Both the position numbers and the translations under genes were made by a program. The notes beneath the pieces were generated by a model that did no database searches, was not told where the DNA came from, and saw only the letters and a program-made list of their open reading frames with translations. A stretch of DNA of 64,000 nucleotides, taken from the NCBI GenBank assembly GCA_035772405.1, contig JAYKKM010000349.1, positions 1,045,001 to 1,109,000 of the forward strand, given 5' to 3'. Each line of letters opens with the position of its first letter. Within the stretch, counting starts at the first letter, position 1. Below are positions 28,526 to 56,149 of this stretch, piece by piece. The DNA is from Chrysogorgia sp. JL179-B06 (Eukaryota; Cnidaria; Anthozoa; Scleralcyonacea; Chrysogorgiidae).

Positions 28526-29764
28526 ATGAACGTCACGTCGGCAGAGTTGAGTCCCGGTTTTAGACGAGCGACCATGGGTGGCATAAAAGGGGTGAGAACG
28601 CAACACGTAATCACGTTGAACCCTAATAAAGTCAGTCCTGGTGAGGAACTTTACATTGATATACCGAAGCTTAAGGTTAGTAGCTGTTTGGTGCCTGGAT
28701 CGTTGGGTCTGGTGTTCGACTTTAAGAATGCGAACGCTAAAAGCTGGTTCTTGAATAATGTTAGCAAGTTGCTGGTTGAGAAACTTGTTGTGAGACTAGC
28801 CGGGGAAACTGTGTACGACAACAATGGGGAAAATTACACTGGTGTCTATCGCGACCTTTGGGAAAGTGTTACTGCGCGAGACCAAATGATTGACTACGGT
28901 GTTGGTGGTGAGAACTTGAGAAAGTTAATTTCTAAGGATGACAGTGGTGCGACGAGTGGGAATGTCACTAAAGTTAACGACGCGTTGATGTTTGGTGTGA
29001 TTGGAACGAAACAGCGGATTAAGCTCGGCAAGATCATGAATGACCATGGGTTGTACGCTCCTTTTAGCATGAACAACAACTTGCAGTACGTAATCACACT
29101 TCCGAAGGCCACAGACATCATGGTGGCGCAATCCGGTAGCGCTGTGGGCGGATACACTCTGGAGAACCTCGAGCTTGAGTACGAAACGATTGATAACCAG
29201 GAGCTCGCTGACGAAATAGCGTCAGGCTATGCAAGTGGTCGTAGTCTGTCGTATGAGCACATCACGTTGATGAAAATCACCGAATGGGACAAAGGCACGA
29301 CCATTGTGAACGAAAATGTCAATCTGCCAAGAAAAAGCATGAAGGCGATTGTGTTGCTATTCACGAATAAGGTGCGAACAGACAGCGAGGAGTTTCTTTA
29401 TCCAAATATTGAGAGTGTTAGAGTCACAATTGAAGGTGTGCCAAATAGTGTGTACTCACAAGGCATCCCAAAGTCGAAGTTCTACGCAGAAGCGAAACGA
29501 TTGTTTGGGTTGGGTGAAGAACACGCTCAGTTCATGACCATACAGAAGTTCTATAAAGATGGCTTTGCGTTAGTCATCGACTTGAGGAGCGTTCAAGATA
29601 ATCGCAATGTCGCCACTGGTAAAAATATTGTGAACACACAATCTGGCGTGCTTCTTGAGATCACTAAGAAAGCGACGACTGCGAACGTCATGTGTAGGGT
29701 GTTTGTGGTAAGCGATGGGTTGGTCAACTTTATGAATAATGGGTTGCAATCAATCCAGTATTAA
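28526..29764 (+). CDS. MCP: Major capsid protein, double jelly-roll
   Basis: The 412-residue protein matches Polinton major capsid proteins in its signature regions: TMGGIKGVRTQHVI, CLVPGSLGLVFDFKN, WFLNNVSKLLVEKLVVRLAG, then YTGVYRDLWESVTARDQMI, and a second beta-rich half with YLYPNIESVRVTIEG-type strands and FALVIDLRSV. This protein family forms the hexons of an icosahedral shell. The ATG is immediately preceded by GTAT (GGTATATG). It is followed by the packaging ATPase after 15 bp, the usual capsid gene cluster of Polintons. No frameshift or stop breaks it. Confidence 0.92.
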   Translation: MNVTSAELSPGFRRATMGGIKGVRTQHVITLNPNKVSPGEELYIDIPKLKVSSCLVPGSLGLVFDFKNANAKSWFLNNVSKLLVEKLVVRLAGETVYDNNGENYTGVYRDLWESVTARDQMIDYGVGGENLRKLISKDDSGATSGNVTKVNDALMFGVIGTKQRIKLGKIMNDHGLYAPFSMNNNLQYVITLPKATDIMVAQSGSAVGGYTLENLELEYETIDNQELADEIASGYASGRSLSYEHITLMKITEWDKGTTIVNENVNLPRKSMKAIVLLFTNKVRTDSEEFLYPNIESVRVTIEGVPNSVYSQGIPKSKFYAEAKRLFGLGEEHAQFMTIQKFYKDGFALVIDLRSVQDNRNVATGKNIVNTQSGVLLEITKKATTANVMCRVFVVSDGLVNFMNNGLQSIQY

Positions 29765-29779
29765 ATCAAACGTGGGTTA

Positions 29780-30379
29780 ATGGAGACTCCGTTTAATATG
29801 TTAATTGTTGGTATGACAGCTTGTGGTAAGACGCATTATTTGCTGGAAACATTGGAATCTGAGTATCGTGGCAAATTTGACTACATTGTGTTGATTTGCC
29901 CTACTTTTGAGTGGAACAAAGCGTATCAAGATTGGAAATATGTGCGCGACCCCGACGTGCTAGCGATAGACTGTGCGCAGGATAATGTCGACGCTGTTCT
30001 CAAGTGTGTAACAAATGTTTTTAAAGGCACTAACACTCTGATTGTGTTGGACGACTGTGCGAGCTCTCAAGATGTTAAGAATAGGACTAGTCAATTGGTC
30101 AACTTGGCTTTTAGTGCGCGACATTTTATGTTGAGCGTTATTGTCATCACGCAACAACTGACGTCGATCGCAAAACCGTACAGAGAAAACATTAGTAAGC
30201 TCGTTTGCTTCTACTGCCCAAGTAGGAGTGACATGAAGGTCGTTATCGACGATTACCTTGGAAACATTAGCAGAGAAAAATCGTCGGCGATTGTGACCGC
30301 GTTAAAAAATAATAAGTACGCTAGACTCGAAATCTCGCTGCGCTATCCATACAGTCACGAAGTTGTTATTCCGCAATAA
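29780..30379 (+). CDS. ATP: Genome-packaging ATPase (FtsK/A32-like)
   Basis: The 199-residue P-loop ATPase should pump element DNA into capsids. Walker A is GMTACGKTH (11-19), Walker B TLIVLDDC (86-93), followed by a sensor-type region VIVITQQLTS (about 133-142). Size and motifs agree with the A32-like packaging ATPases of Polintons and virophages. It lies between the major capsid gene and the last rightward gene, with a 3-bp gap to the latter. Confidence 0.93.
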   Translation: METPFNMLIVGMTACGKTHYLLETLESEYRGKFDYIVLICPTFEWNKAYQDWKYVRDPDVLAIDCAQDNVDAVLKCVTNVFKGTNTLIVLDDCASSQDVKNRTSQLVNLAFSARHFMLSVIVITQQLTSIAKPYRENISKLVCFYCPSRSDMKVVIDDYLGNISREKSSAIVTALKNNKYARLEISLRYPYSHEVVIPQ

Positions 30380-30382
30380 AAT

Positions 30383-30901
30383 ATGGGTATAAGTAATAGC
30401 GTGATGGTAAAACGCAAAAGTGAAGAAAATCCCACGATTGAGGAATTAGTTGAGGACACTGAAGCCGCTAGTACTTCGACTGTGGAAGACAACATTGACG
30501 TTAGGAGATCTGAACTTATTAGACTGTCTGGGGATGGTGTGGTGAGCCAATCTGAAGCGTATATTAAAAAAGCGTCCGCAAAGGTTATCGACAAGATATG
30601 GCACCAATACGAGTTGAAGAGAATGGAAATCGCAAACGCTTTTCTCACCGACTTGCTAATCAGCAAATTCGCTAGCTTATTAGATGGGTTGAACGCTATA
30701 GAGAATCCTGACGAACTAAATGATGAACTACAAAAAGACCCGTTACTAAAGAAAGACGTCGAGAGCATTGTCGCGATTGTGACGCCGTACGTGCCTTTCT
30801 TGGGCTTGTTGTCGGGAGGAATTATAACGTCGAAACACGTGTACGATCACCATTTTAGAAAAGAGGCGACAAACGCTGAAAATAGTGAACAAACGGACTA
30901 A
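30383..30901 (+). CDS. 172-aa protein with N-myristoylation motif
   Basis: It starts MGISNSVM, a good N-myristoylation context. The N-terminal half is acidic and low in structure (EENPTIEELVEDTEAA), the middle is helical (KVIDKIWHQYELKRMEIANAF), and a hydrophobic stretch (about 129-150, IVAIVTPYVPFLGLLSGG) lies near the end. The last residues, SEQTD, are the same as those of the polymerase at the opposite end of the element, owing to a shared 25-bp DNA block. Family not recognised; a membrane-linked virion protein is plausible. Confidence 0.75.
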   Translation: MGISNSVMVKRKSEENPTIEELVEDTEAASTSTVEDNIDVRRSELIRLSGDGVVSQSEAYIKKASAKVIDKIWHQYELKRMEIANAFLTDLLISKFASLLDGLNAIENPDELNDELQKDPLLKKDVESIVAIVTPYVPFLGLLSGGIITSKHVYDHHFRKEATNAENSEQTD

Positions 30902-30984
30902 TCTATTATTAACAGGTGGCAATAACCTAATTTGCATAACAGGTGGCAATTTTATCACGCGTGAGACACTTTTACGATACATAA

Positions 30985-31226
30985 ATTTGTAAAAATGTGA
31001 TTTGACAAATTTGTGAAAATGTTGAAACAACACTCTCTATTTTTTAAATGTGATTTGACAAATTTGTGAAAATGTTGAGACGATTATTTTTTAAATGTGA
31101 TTTGACAAATTTGTGAAAATGTTGAAACGACACTTTCTATTTTTTAAATGCGATTTGACAAATTTGTGAAAATGTTGAGACAACACTTCCTATTTTTTAA
31201 ATGTGATTCGACAAATTTGTGAAAAT

Positions 31227-31250
<24 letters not shown>
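30985..31250. repeat. 53-bp subterminal tandem repeats
   Basis: Five units start at 30996, 31049, 31096, 31149 and 31202 (period 53, once 47), each with TGTGATTTGACAAATTTGTG followed by AAAATGTTGA and a TCTATTTTTTAAA end. The last unit runs into the right inverted repeat, whose own inner blocks are related. The left end lacks the array. Bases 30902-30984 hold two copies of AACAGGTGGCAAT. Confidence 0.92.
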
Positions 31251-31819
<569 letters not shown>

Positions 31820-31959
31820 CTATATATACATCGCTTCGCTACTTTGGGAAGTGCACTCGAGAGGCCTTTCTCCACATTATGGTTAGATGCGATGTTTGCC
31901 TGTTGGTGTTAAGTGAAAGCGGCGAATTTAATATGTATATATGGCAAAATCACTGACTG

Positions 31960-32070
31960 TTCTGACCGTGTCTCATTAGCTCAAAGGTCAGAGCGCCGAA
32001 ACGTTGATTCGATTCCGGTTGGGGCAGTCACTTTTTCCACATATGTATTTGACTATTTAAAATCGTCTCT
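31960..32070 (+). mobile_element. tRNA-like SINE fragment
   Basis: An A-box-like TAGCTCAAAGGTCAGAGC (31977-31994) and a B-box-like GATTCGATTCC (32006-32016) are spaced like a tRNA promoter, followed by GGTTGGGGCAGTCAC. The rest does not fold as a normal tRNA, so this is taken as a SINE head and not a tRNA gene. Confidence 0.6.
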
Positions 32071-32139
32071 AATATAATATATATATATATATATATGTTA
32101 TTTTACAGGTATATTTGGCATTTCACTCGATTAAACTAC

Positions 32140-32312
32140 ATGTTCTCAGGATTTATGGTGAAGGAAAATTTCGAGTGTTGGAATATATACATTTTAAGAC
32201 CAAACCGGGACCAGTTGCGAAAAATGCAACTTCAAGGCCTTCCGGCTGGAATCGAACCCGCGACCCTGCGATGCTAGTGCAGTGCTCTGACCACTGAGCT
32301 ACGGAAGGCGTT
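32140..32312 (-). mobile_element. tRNA-derived SINE with intact A and B boxes
   Basis: On the minus strand an A box TAGCTCAGTGGTCAGAGC (ending about 32301) and a B box GGTTCGATTCC (32248-32258) form the head. The tail contains CCGGAAGGCCTTGAAGTTGC and ends near TTTTCCTTCACC. A truncated copy lies at 12880-13031. Confidence 0.8.
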
Positions 32313-34465
32313 GCCGAAAGCCTAGTCACGAGTTCTGTATATATATAGTGGTGGTAATGCCGGGATAAGATTCTGGGTATATTACAGGTAATTACCGGCT
32401 GGGAGGTCCGACGTTTTTGAGACCAAGGAAAATACTTCTAAATACGGACCGACCAAAACGGTAAATTGTTTATTTTTTCCTTAATATCCTGGCTTGTTTT
32501 TTGGTCGTCATCAGTATTTCTAGTCAGTGGACAAAAAAGGAAAGTCTGTGCTTTTTTACCTTTGTCAAAGGAAATTGAGAGTTAAGTCTCTTTTGACTTT
32601 TCGGATAAAAAATCAATTGTATGTCTTTCAATATGTTCAATATCGAGTTCATTTTCAAATGTTTTTAGAATATTTTACGGCTTATAAAACGCATTTAAAA
32701 CTGAAACTTTGTAACACTAACAAGCTGTCAAACTGAATGCTATATTCTTAGATGAAAGTTTTCATCTTTCTGCTACCTGTGTGCATCAATCTTTCAAGAT
32801 TATCGTATTGCTGTAGCAGTTACTATTTGTAAATTTTGTAAGATTGTCTTAGATTTTTAGTGAAGAAAAATAATGTGCAGTGATGCATATTGGAAATGTT
32901 CGATACACTAGCATTATCTTTTCAAATGCATGTATTATCTTTTCAGGTAAGATTCTATTCTTATTCAAGAAAAAAAGAAATACAAAAAAGTAATACGAAA
33001 AAACAAGAACCTTAATTGAACAAATGTATAACATGCAGTCGAAAAATTGTGATCAGTATCATATGGAACACTATAAATGAATTCTGTAAACTCAGTATGG
33101 AGAGTAAAGACAAACAATACAAAAGAAGGAACTGTTCATCATATAGAGAATATATCTAAGCTACGTTTCACTCTTCTAAAGATAATTTCTGGAAGATTAA
33201 AACCAAACAGTACATGGAACTTCATAATTGCAACTGATGCGATACACCATGTTGAAACAATTCAGCACATTCTGCTAAATTTACTAATGGAAGAAAGCGA
33301 ATTCTGCACCTTAACCTTAGTTATTCACATCCAGGAATCATCAATTCTGATACAAGGAGCAACGCCTACATGCTTCTGTCTATAAACATTGTGTTCCAAG
33401 ACTTGGTTACCAAAAACAGTATTCAATAGTTTCATATATTGAACAGAATGCTATCGTTTGAAACTAAGTGAACTGAAATCTTGACATGTTTCCAGAAATA
33501 GAAAACATGTGCATGTGCATAAAGTTTTATACTTGTGTAATATTTTAAAGTTTCCGATTCCCATATGACATCTATAACAGACACACAAGTGAGTAAGTAT
33601 TCAATGTGGATTTAACAAATTAAATAGGCTGTTTCTTGTTTGATTGTATTCAGTATGTCACTGTTTGCTTAGCTTTCTATTGCCCTTTTCTAATCGCCGT
33701 ACTTTTTCCGTTTGAGACGAAGGTCAAACTGCCACTCCATGCGACACAGAACCTGTCAAATTTAATTCACCTGCAGCTAAATTTATTTTGGTTTCAAACG
33801 TTGAACTTCTGTTGCATTTATTTTTTGAAGTAAATTCGCTATAGAAACTGGTCTTATAATTTACGTTAGAACTACCATCATCACTTTATTCCCAAACCAG
33901 TCTCAAATGTACGTACTGCGTACCTATTTTTCTTTCTACTGACCTCAAAATTTTCTGCGACCAATGGTCCGCTATTTTTTTCCACCCCTGTTGTATAGTT
34001 TGCGTAAACCAAGGTTTTACCTCAATCGCCCGTCATTTTCTCGTATAGACCGGCACAAAATCTAAAAAATCTGAAAGGTTTTGATTCTAGGACTTCTGTT
34101 CAAGACAAATGAAACTCCGATCAGATTCACAGGCTTATAATGCTCACGATGAAAAAAAAACGAACATAAATCATCATTGCTCTTTAGATATACAGTCACA
34201 ATTCTTACTTCGACAATTAAAATTACCATGTACAACTCTTCCATATATATCTCACTTCATTCTAGAGATATTAGCCCGCGGTTAAGCCCGACATTTTGCC
34301 TCAATCGCTCGTTTTTTGAGTAAAGCAGGAAACTTGGCAAGTACAGTAGATAGAGTTACTAGTGCTGATGATTTTCTGATATAGAGGCAACGCAGATTTC
34401 TTCCTGGTTGCCACAAAATCGAGTTTTCTTCCAATTTACCTATTAAAGTACTATCTTATAAAAAA
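32313..34465. other. Intergenic stretch without recognised genes
   Basis: AT-rich sequence between the Polinton flank and the first inverted-repeat element. Short open frames (for example near 33077-33385) have no start context, homology or splice structure that I can support. Nothing is called. Confidence 0.5.
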
Positions 34466-34469
34466 GAGA

Positions 34470-34755
34470 AAATTCAAAGTTCACTTTTAGCGAATATCAC
34501 CCATATCATTAGAAAGTTCGCAAAAAACTATATGAAGGACATTCAAACGGGTAGGACGATTTTTAAGCCTATTTTGAGTTATTAACGCTAAAAAATGTCG
34601 AAAATGCCGCAAAATGCTTTTTTAGTGGGTTTAGCCTTCTGTAACTCAAAACGAGCTTGGAAAATCGTACAACTCGCTTGAATATCCTTCATATAGTTTT
34701 TTGCGAACTTTCTAATGATATAGGTGATATTCGCTAAAAGTGAACTTTGAATTCA
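34470..34755. mobile_element. MITE with ~90-bp inverted arms
   Basis: The left arm (TTCAAAGTTCACTTTTAGCG onward) is the near-complement of the right arm ending CGCTAAAAGTGAACTTTGAA. The centre is ~100 bp and non-coding. It lies downstream of WDTC1 on the chromosome. Confidence 0.85.
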
Positions 34756-34959
34756 AGGCGGCCATCTTGAAGGGAACACGTTATATAGTTTTACTGTAGG
34801 CGACAGAGACTATCTGCCTCTGATCTTTTAAGATGCTAAAATCAATCAGTTATCGAAGGTTTTCCCGTAATTTAGAACACAAATTACGGCCCAATTACAG
34901 TAACTATGAAGCCGGGAATATTTCGTGGCGGCCATATTGGATTGACCACCGTGGTCCGC

Positions 34960-35480
34960 CATTATTAAGGCACCAACTGAGGATCCTATGAGGTTTTTGT
35001 TGGATTATGTACTCTTACCATCGACAAAATAAAATAATTTTACTATAAAGAGGACCAGAAGACATTTTTCAAATTACTGGGTAAAACGATTCATCGCCTA
35101 CCTACAGATTTACTGTGACTTTGGTCCCTTAGTAATGGCTGCCGTTGGCTCTAATTATCCAGTGAGAGAAGCCTAATATGAGACGTCAAATTAGGTTGAA
35201 GATGTTATGCATTTAATGTTAACAAAGAAACTATATTGGCCAGACACTAAACCTATTTTGCTAGCGTCACAGTTTGATTTGCTTGCAAACTCGGAGTTTC
35301 TAATGATCTCTCGTTAATTTACATTATGCAAATATGCAGGCTTCAAAATCAGCTCATCAGATACAATAGAAAGCTCAATCCAGTCCTATTTTTGAGATCA
35401 GTGTATACAACGTGGTCTCATCAAGATGGCCGCCACGAGCTACTTCCGGCTTCATTTTCTGAACAATAGTTGCTCGATCC
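34960..35480. repeat. Dispersed repeat B, copy 1
   Basis: The sequence from GGATCCTATGAGG... to TTTTTGAGATCAGTG is repeated in inverted orientation at about 56150-56640. Both contain GGTCC...CCAGAAGACA, TTGGCCAGACACTAAACC and TGGCGGCCAT-type blocks. No coding potential is seen. A worn fragment of MITE family A follows at about 35548-35600. Confidence 0.8.
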
Positions 35481-35747
35481 AGTCTTTATTTAGAGATCAG
35501 TGATTTGCTCTTCCTCCGACATGAAATACATACTAAAAGTACCTATCGAAGTGAGGTATGGAAAAGTTGCAAATGGTAATATCAAGAGTTCTTTGAAATC
35601 AGAGAATTTAGGACAACTTAACGTTTATGATAGTTTATATAACTGAATTTTCAATACAGATATACTTCAAAGGGCGAGTCTGAGCGAGGAGTGTTAAACG
35701 CCGTATTCTGGAGATAACGTTTGTAAACCCACCGTTCGTTTCTCTCT

Positions 35748-51535
<15,788 letters not shown>

Positions 51536-54500
51536 TGTACCACAGGATAGTACGTTCAGTTGACGGGTTTAGTGTGCTGGTGTTGGCAGCAAAACAAGGC
51601 ACAACTCACGATACAAGTACACAACATTCACAGATTCAATCAGTCGTTTTATCGTTATACAAGAATCCAAAGAATTACGGATATTGTCCGAACAAACTTC
51701 GGACTTCCAGTTTAATACTTCACATGTCTAGAAGGTTTTCCGAGCTTTCGTGGTCGCAAGAAACGAGTGTAACTGGTAGATCTGAGAGACACGAGCTATG
51801 TAAGCTGTGTTAAAAACATGAAAATTAATACTGGAACGTCACAGCGCTCGGGTCCTTCGTGACCGCGCCAATATTTCGCGGATAATATTTGTAGCTATTA
51901 TTAATACAAACTCAACAATCTCGATTGCGATTGGCTAAAAAACCTACAGACAATTCTTGATGTCTGTTGGTGATGTAATATGTCTTTGCGTGGCTTACTT
52001 CCTTTAAAAGGTTTCTACGTTTATAATTGTATAATAAAACAATTATTAGATATCAAGAATTATTCAGACAATACTGCCTCGGCCTTTGGCAGATAACATT
52101 GACCCGGACCTCATCCAACAATTGTATATTAAAGGAAATGCAAGGTCTGTAAGGGCATGGCATGGGAGAGTATTTGCACTGGCCTGATCAGGCACAATTT
52201 CGTACAGACTGAATGACAAAGCCTTAAGGAGCGAGGTCTGTGCAAACATACCAAAGGCAAATTCCCATACAGACTGAGTGGTTAATAAAATAGTTTATTA
52301 TACTGCTTTTCATTTTCTTGTTTCTTTTAGCGCTGTTTCATTGCTTTACCTTACCTCTTAATCACGGTGCATGAAACATTCGTCGTGCTTTTGCATAAAA
52401 TAAAGCAACACAAATATAGTCCAGCATGCAATTATTCTTCAGGACTTTTCTTTCAATGAAGATACCTTGTTCTCTTCTATTTCTGCTCAAATCAACAAAA
52501 ACAGTTTTTCCACCAAAACTGTCAGAAAATCCATTGCCCAAGGCATTACGGCAAAATCTGGATAGCAAATTAACCAATTGCATGTTGCGTAAATTCCACC
52601 AGAAGGCCTAAAACTAAAATTAACAAATGCTTTTCTTCTTTTAGGATCTGATTGGCTTATTTCTGCAACATGATTATCTCATGCATAAAAGTGCTTCACA
52701 GCATGTAAAATTAAAATATCATACAGTTAGCTGGAGCAAGTCAGAACATAATCAGGGGCTTGCAGCATTTCTGCCACGCCCAGTCGGTGCAGTTTTGGTC
52801 AATTCAGTTGGGTCATTTTGGGAAGAAGAAGAAGAAGAGTTGGTGGAGGAACTACGAGAAAAGAAAGAAGTATACTCGTTTCCTTCTTGTTTAAACTAAT
52901 TGTCTATAATCACTATGAGTACATAATAATGACTGCCATATATGAATAATATTGTATTCATAGTTGTGTCATACTCTGAATATTTTTGCTGTTAAAATAT
53001 TAAATGTATTACAGTATACTTCAAGAAAGTTGAAGAATCCAGAAATATATACTTGAATATACTACTCTTATAGCTGGCTGCTTTTTAGAGTTAGGAATTT
53101 GGGGTGGGGTGGCGGGCTGGTGGAAGCATACTGTAATTCGTCATCTGGGGACGACTCGGTCAAAATCTGGTGGACCCCCAGGTCTTCCCAAACTAAAAGA
53201 ATATAATTAAAATAAAATGAATATAATTTCGAGGGCATGTAATAATGGTTTCTTTATATTTGTTTTGAAAAATTGTAAGTTAGTCAATTCATTTCATAAT
53301 AAATTCCAATGCAAGATCAAGTTTGCAGAGCACACCACAATTGACTGCTCTTTATTGGTTTGTACAAGCAGATGATGTTTATCAGTGGTGGTTTTAAACT
53401 AAACTAAATAATTAAGTTAAAACACTGTTGATAATAATTATGCCAGGAGCCAGACTTGGATTTACAATAATAAATAAGATAATCTAATACAATAATAAAC
53501 TATAGTTTAGCTTTTCTAATGTATCTCTTTTTACTAAATATCTTTTTAACCATGAAATCCACAGCCAACAAGGAACTTCGGCATTCCTGAAAAATAAACA
53601 TTTTTGTTTTTGTATTTCAAAATCATCTATGTACAGCAATATGAATTATCAAAATCGTCTGAGCGTCACGATGGGAGTTAGGCAGGGGGTGTGAGAATTA
53701 ATTTTGCCGACAAGTGGGCGTGGTCATCCAGAATGTTCTTGGACATATCATTAGGTGACATGAAAATTGCCTTATTTTAAAACAACCAAACTACCAAAAA
53801 CTCTGACTCACAGGAAAGATGGAACTATTAAGTATATTAGCTTCTAGGGGGTCAATGAAAGCGGGGTTTAACTGAATGACTGTAGTATAGAAAGGCTTGG
53901 CATATATCACACCTCAGTTCCTACTGTATATCTCGTGATTTCAATTTTCGAAAGTTAAATTTGCTGTCTTGAAGAAAAAAGATTTGCTGACAAACGTTTC
54001 ATTTGCCGACAAATCCTTTATTTGCCGACAGCATTATAGTTTTGCTGGGGTATACGTGTCACACCCCCATGCCCCCCCCCCCTTTGTGACGGGCCTGGGG
54101 GGAGTGGATTGGGGCATCTTCTTTGTGTACCGCACACACAATGGACATAGACTACATCATCGACACATCAAGGTTATTTTCTCAGGATTCAGAAGCTTTA
54201 CAAGAACAAAAACCCTAACCATAACCCAAATAAAAGCTCTAGTCTTAACACTAAAAAAAAGAATACTAACCCTGCTTTTAAACTAAATATTTCATTAATG
54301 TAATATTCTGTATGTCCGGTACACGAAGTAGCAGCCAGGATAGGTGTCATAGTTTGACCATAGTCAATGACGATATGGTCTGGAAACGCAGCAAACTTCA
54401 AAGCGGTAAATATTATTAAACAAATGAGCTGCGATTTATGTTGAACGGTACCTCACCGTACACAAACCCTTTGTTTTAGGTTTATTAATATTTAAACAGC

Positions 54501-54575
54501 ACGGTTGAACAATCGAACCCAAACGTTGCTATTGGATGATTGCTTCATTACACCAAAAATACAATGTGTCAATGT
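51536..54575. other. Intergenic region between WDTC1 and COX17
   Basis: This should contain the WDTC1 promoter just right of 51535, with no clear motif seen. The remainder is AT-rich. A minus-strand stretch near 53521-53590 (acceptor-like TTTTTCAG, then codons for ECRSSLLAVDFMVKK) and another near 54290-54400 could be exons of an unknown gene. Neither can be supported further. A G/C-rich run (CCCCCCCCCC) is at 54069-54078. Confidence 0.4.
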
Positions 54576-54579
54576 GTTC

Positions 54580-54982
54580 ACTAAGGGAAGGGTCAAATAT
54601 ACGTTTCTGCCAAAAAGACGTCAATATGACTTCTCTTGCAAAACCCCCTCCCACCCTTCCAAAGACGCCAGGCTCCAATAGCGGATAATTCGCATAATTC
54701 CCCAAGACATTTCCCAAGACTCAAGATTGCGGAGATTTTTCGAGTTAGTTGCCAAACCATAATCATAAATTAATTTTTAAAGGTATAAATATATTTGCAA
54801 CCTATTATGCTTGCAGGCTATTTCGTCATACACTTTGGTTTGTTATATGAAATGAGATTCAGAGTCAGTGTTTTTAAGCGTATATTTCGAGAAAAAAAGA
54901 CGTCATGCCTATAAACCCCCTCCCTCCCAGACGTCATATTGACATCTTTTTGGCAGAAACGTATATTTGACCCTTCCCTAAC
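54580..54982. mobile_element. MITE with ~65-bp inverted arms
   Basis: The left arm AGGGAAGGGTCAAATATACG with TTTCTGCCAAAAAGACGTCA is the near-complement of the right arm (GACATCTTTTTGGCAGAAAC, CGTATATTTGACCCTTCCCT). The centre is non-coding. It lies just 3' of COX17. Confidence 0.85.
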
Positions 54983-55124
54983 CACCACCTTGCACAAATT
55001 TGCATAATGGCAAACAAAACGATAGAACAAAGACTTTCGTTGAGTTTCCAGACCATGTACTATGGTTTGACAAATACAGTATCTCGTATTTACATGTCTT
55101 ACAGTACCTCATATTAATAAATGT

Positions 55125-55564
55125 TTAGACATTAAAACCATGTTGTCTCATGCATTCTTTATGAGCTTCAATCAAACTTTGGCATCCAACTTCACCTTTT
55201 TCAATCATGCTAAAATATAGAATGGCAAGTTATATAAAACATGTATTAAGCTCCTCAACCTAATTTTAATCTCAGTCCCTGATGACAATCAAACCTGTAA
55301 CCTTCTGATTGCCAGTGAAATGCTCATAACCATTGAGCTGCTCAGAATCAGATGGTGGAGGGAATGTCACAATGTGTACTGGCTCAATATTGATATAATA
55401 TGTACTGGATATATTTCCTACGTATATTACAAATCAAATGTACAGTGTACATACCATAAATCTCTTGCTTTCTTCGTCTCAGGACAAGCACAACAAGGCT
55501 TTAATTTCTTCTCCGGTTCTTTCGTCGCATTTGAAGCAGGTATGGAGATCGACGATGAGGACAT
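55125..55564 (-). CDS. COX17: COX17 copper chaperone, two exons
   Basis: COX17 carries copper in the mitochondrial intermembrane space to cytochrome c oxidase assembly. Exon 1 is 55455-55564 (ATG at 55564, donor GTATGT). Exon 2 is 55125-55209 (acceptor TTTTAG, TAA at 55125). The phases join. The product is 64 residues, the usual size. It contains KPCCACPETKKARD, the copper-binding Cys-Cys pair, and then GCQSLIEAHKECMR. The twin CX9C framework (four Cys) is intact, as is the KPCCACPETKKARD signature shared from yeast to human. The N-terminal tail (Ser/Ile-rich, then KEPEKK) is variable in the family. Confidence 0.95.
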
Positions 55565-56149
55565 GGCTTGCCTTTTGTTGATTATAAAAGGTTGAACTTT
55601 TCAAACAGGAATTCAGATGACCTTCGGCATTTAAAAAACCTTTTTTGAAATACACTTCAACATTGATTAGTTGGAGTATTTGAGAACCTGTTAGTTATGC
55701 CGCTGACACAAAAACAAGCAGACGATTATACTTTTTGGTTTATAAATCTATCCTATCCTATCCTATCCTATCCTATCCTATCCTATCCTATACGCACCAC
55801 CATATTCGGGTTATATTTCGCGCAGGCGGGGGGTTAGGAAAACACTTAATCGGGGGGGTCAGGATTAGGAAAACACTTAAGGCGGGGTTAGGATTAAGGG
55901 TTGGCCTTAGGGTGTCTATTTTAATACAATATGAAGTTTTACCAATTGGTGCGCGAAACATGACGATAGCACCCATATTCGGTAATAGCGCTCCGTCGAG
56001 ATGACGTCAGTACCGATGTTTGTCCGCTTTTACCCATAATTCTTGCGGCCATAACAAAAGAAATAGCTCATTTGCAATCATTTGTGAGTCAAATTTGGTT
56101 TCTTTGTCCGCTTTTTGAGCTATTAATAGCAGCCAGACTCTACGCTATT
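55565..56149. other. Sequence upstream of COX17, with CCTAT repeat
   Basis: The COX17 promoter should lie just right of 55564. At 55750-55792 there are about nine CCTAT units. G-rich repeat-like blocks (AGGCGGGGGGTTAGG, AAACACTTAA twice) follow. No gene is seen. Confidence 0.5.

Noticed and set aside
32240..32312. Possible functional tRNA gene (A and B boxes present).
   Set aside because: The sequence cannot form a proper acceptor stem and continues into a repeated body, so it is a SINE.
53521..53600. Possible exon (ECRSSLLAVDFMVKK) with an acceptor-like site.
   Set aside because: No second exon, homology or reading-phase partner could be found.
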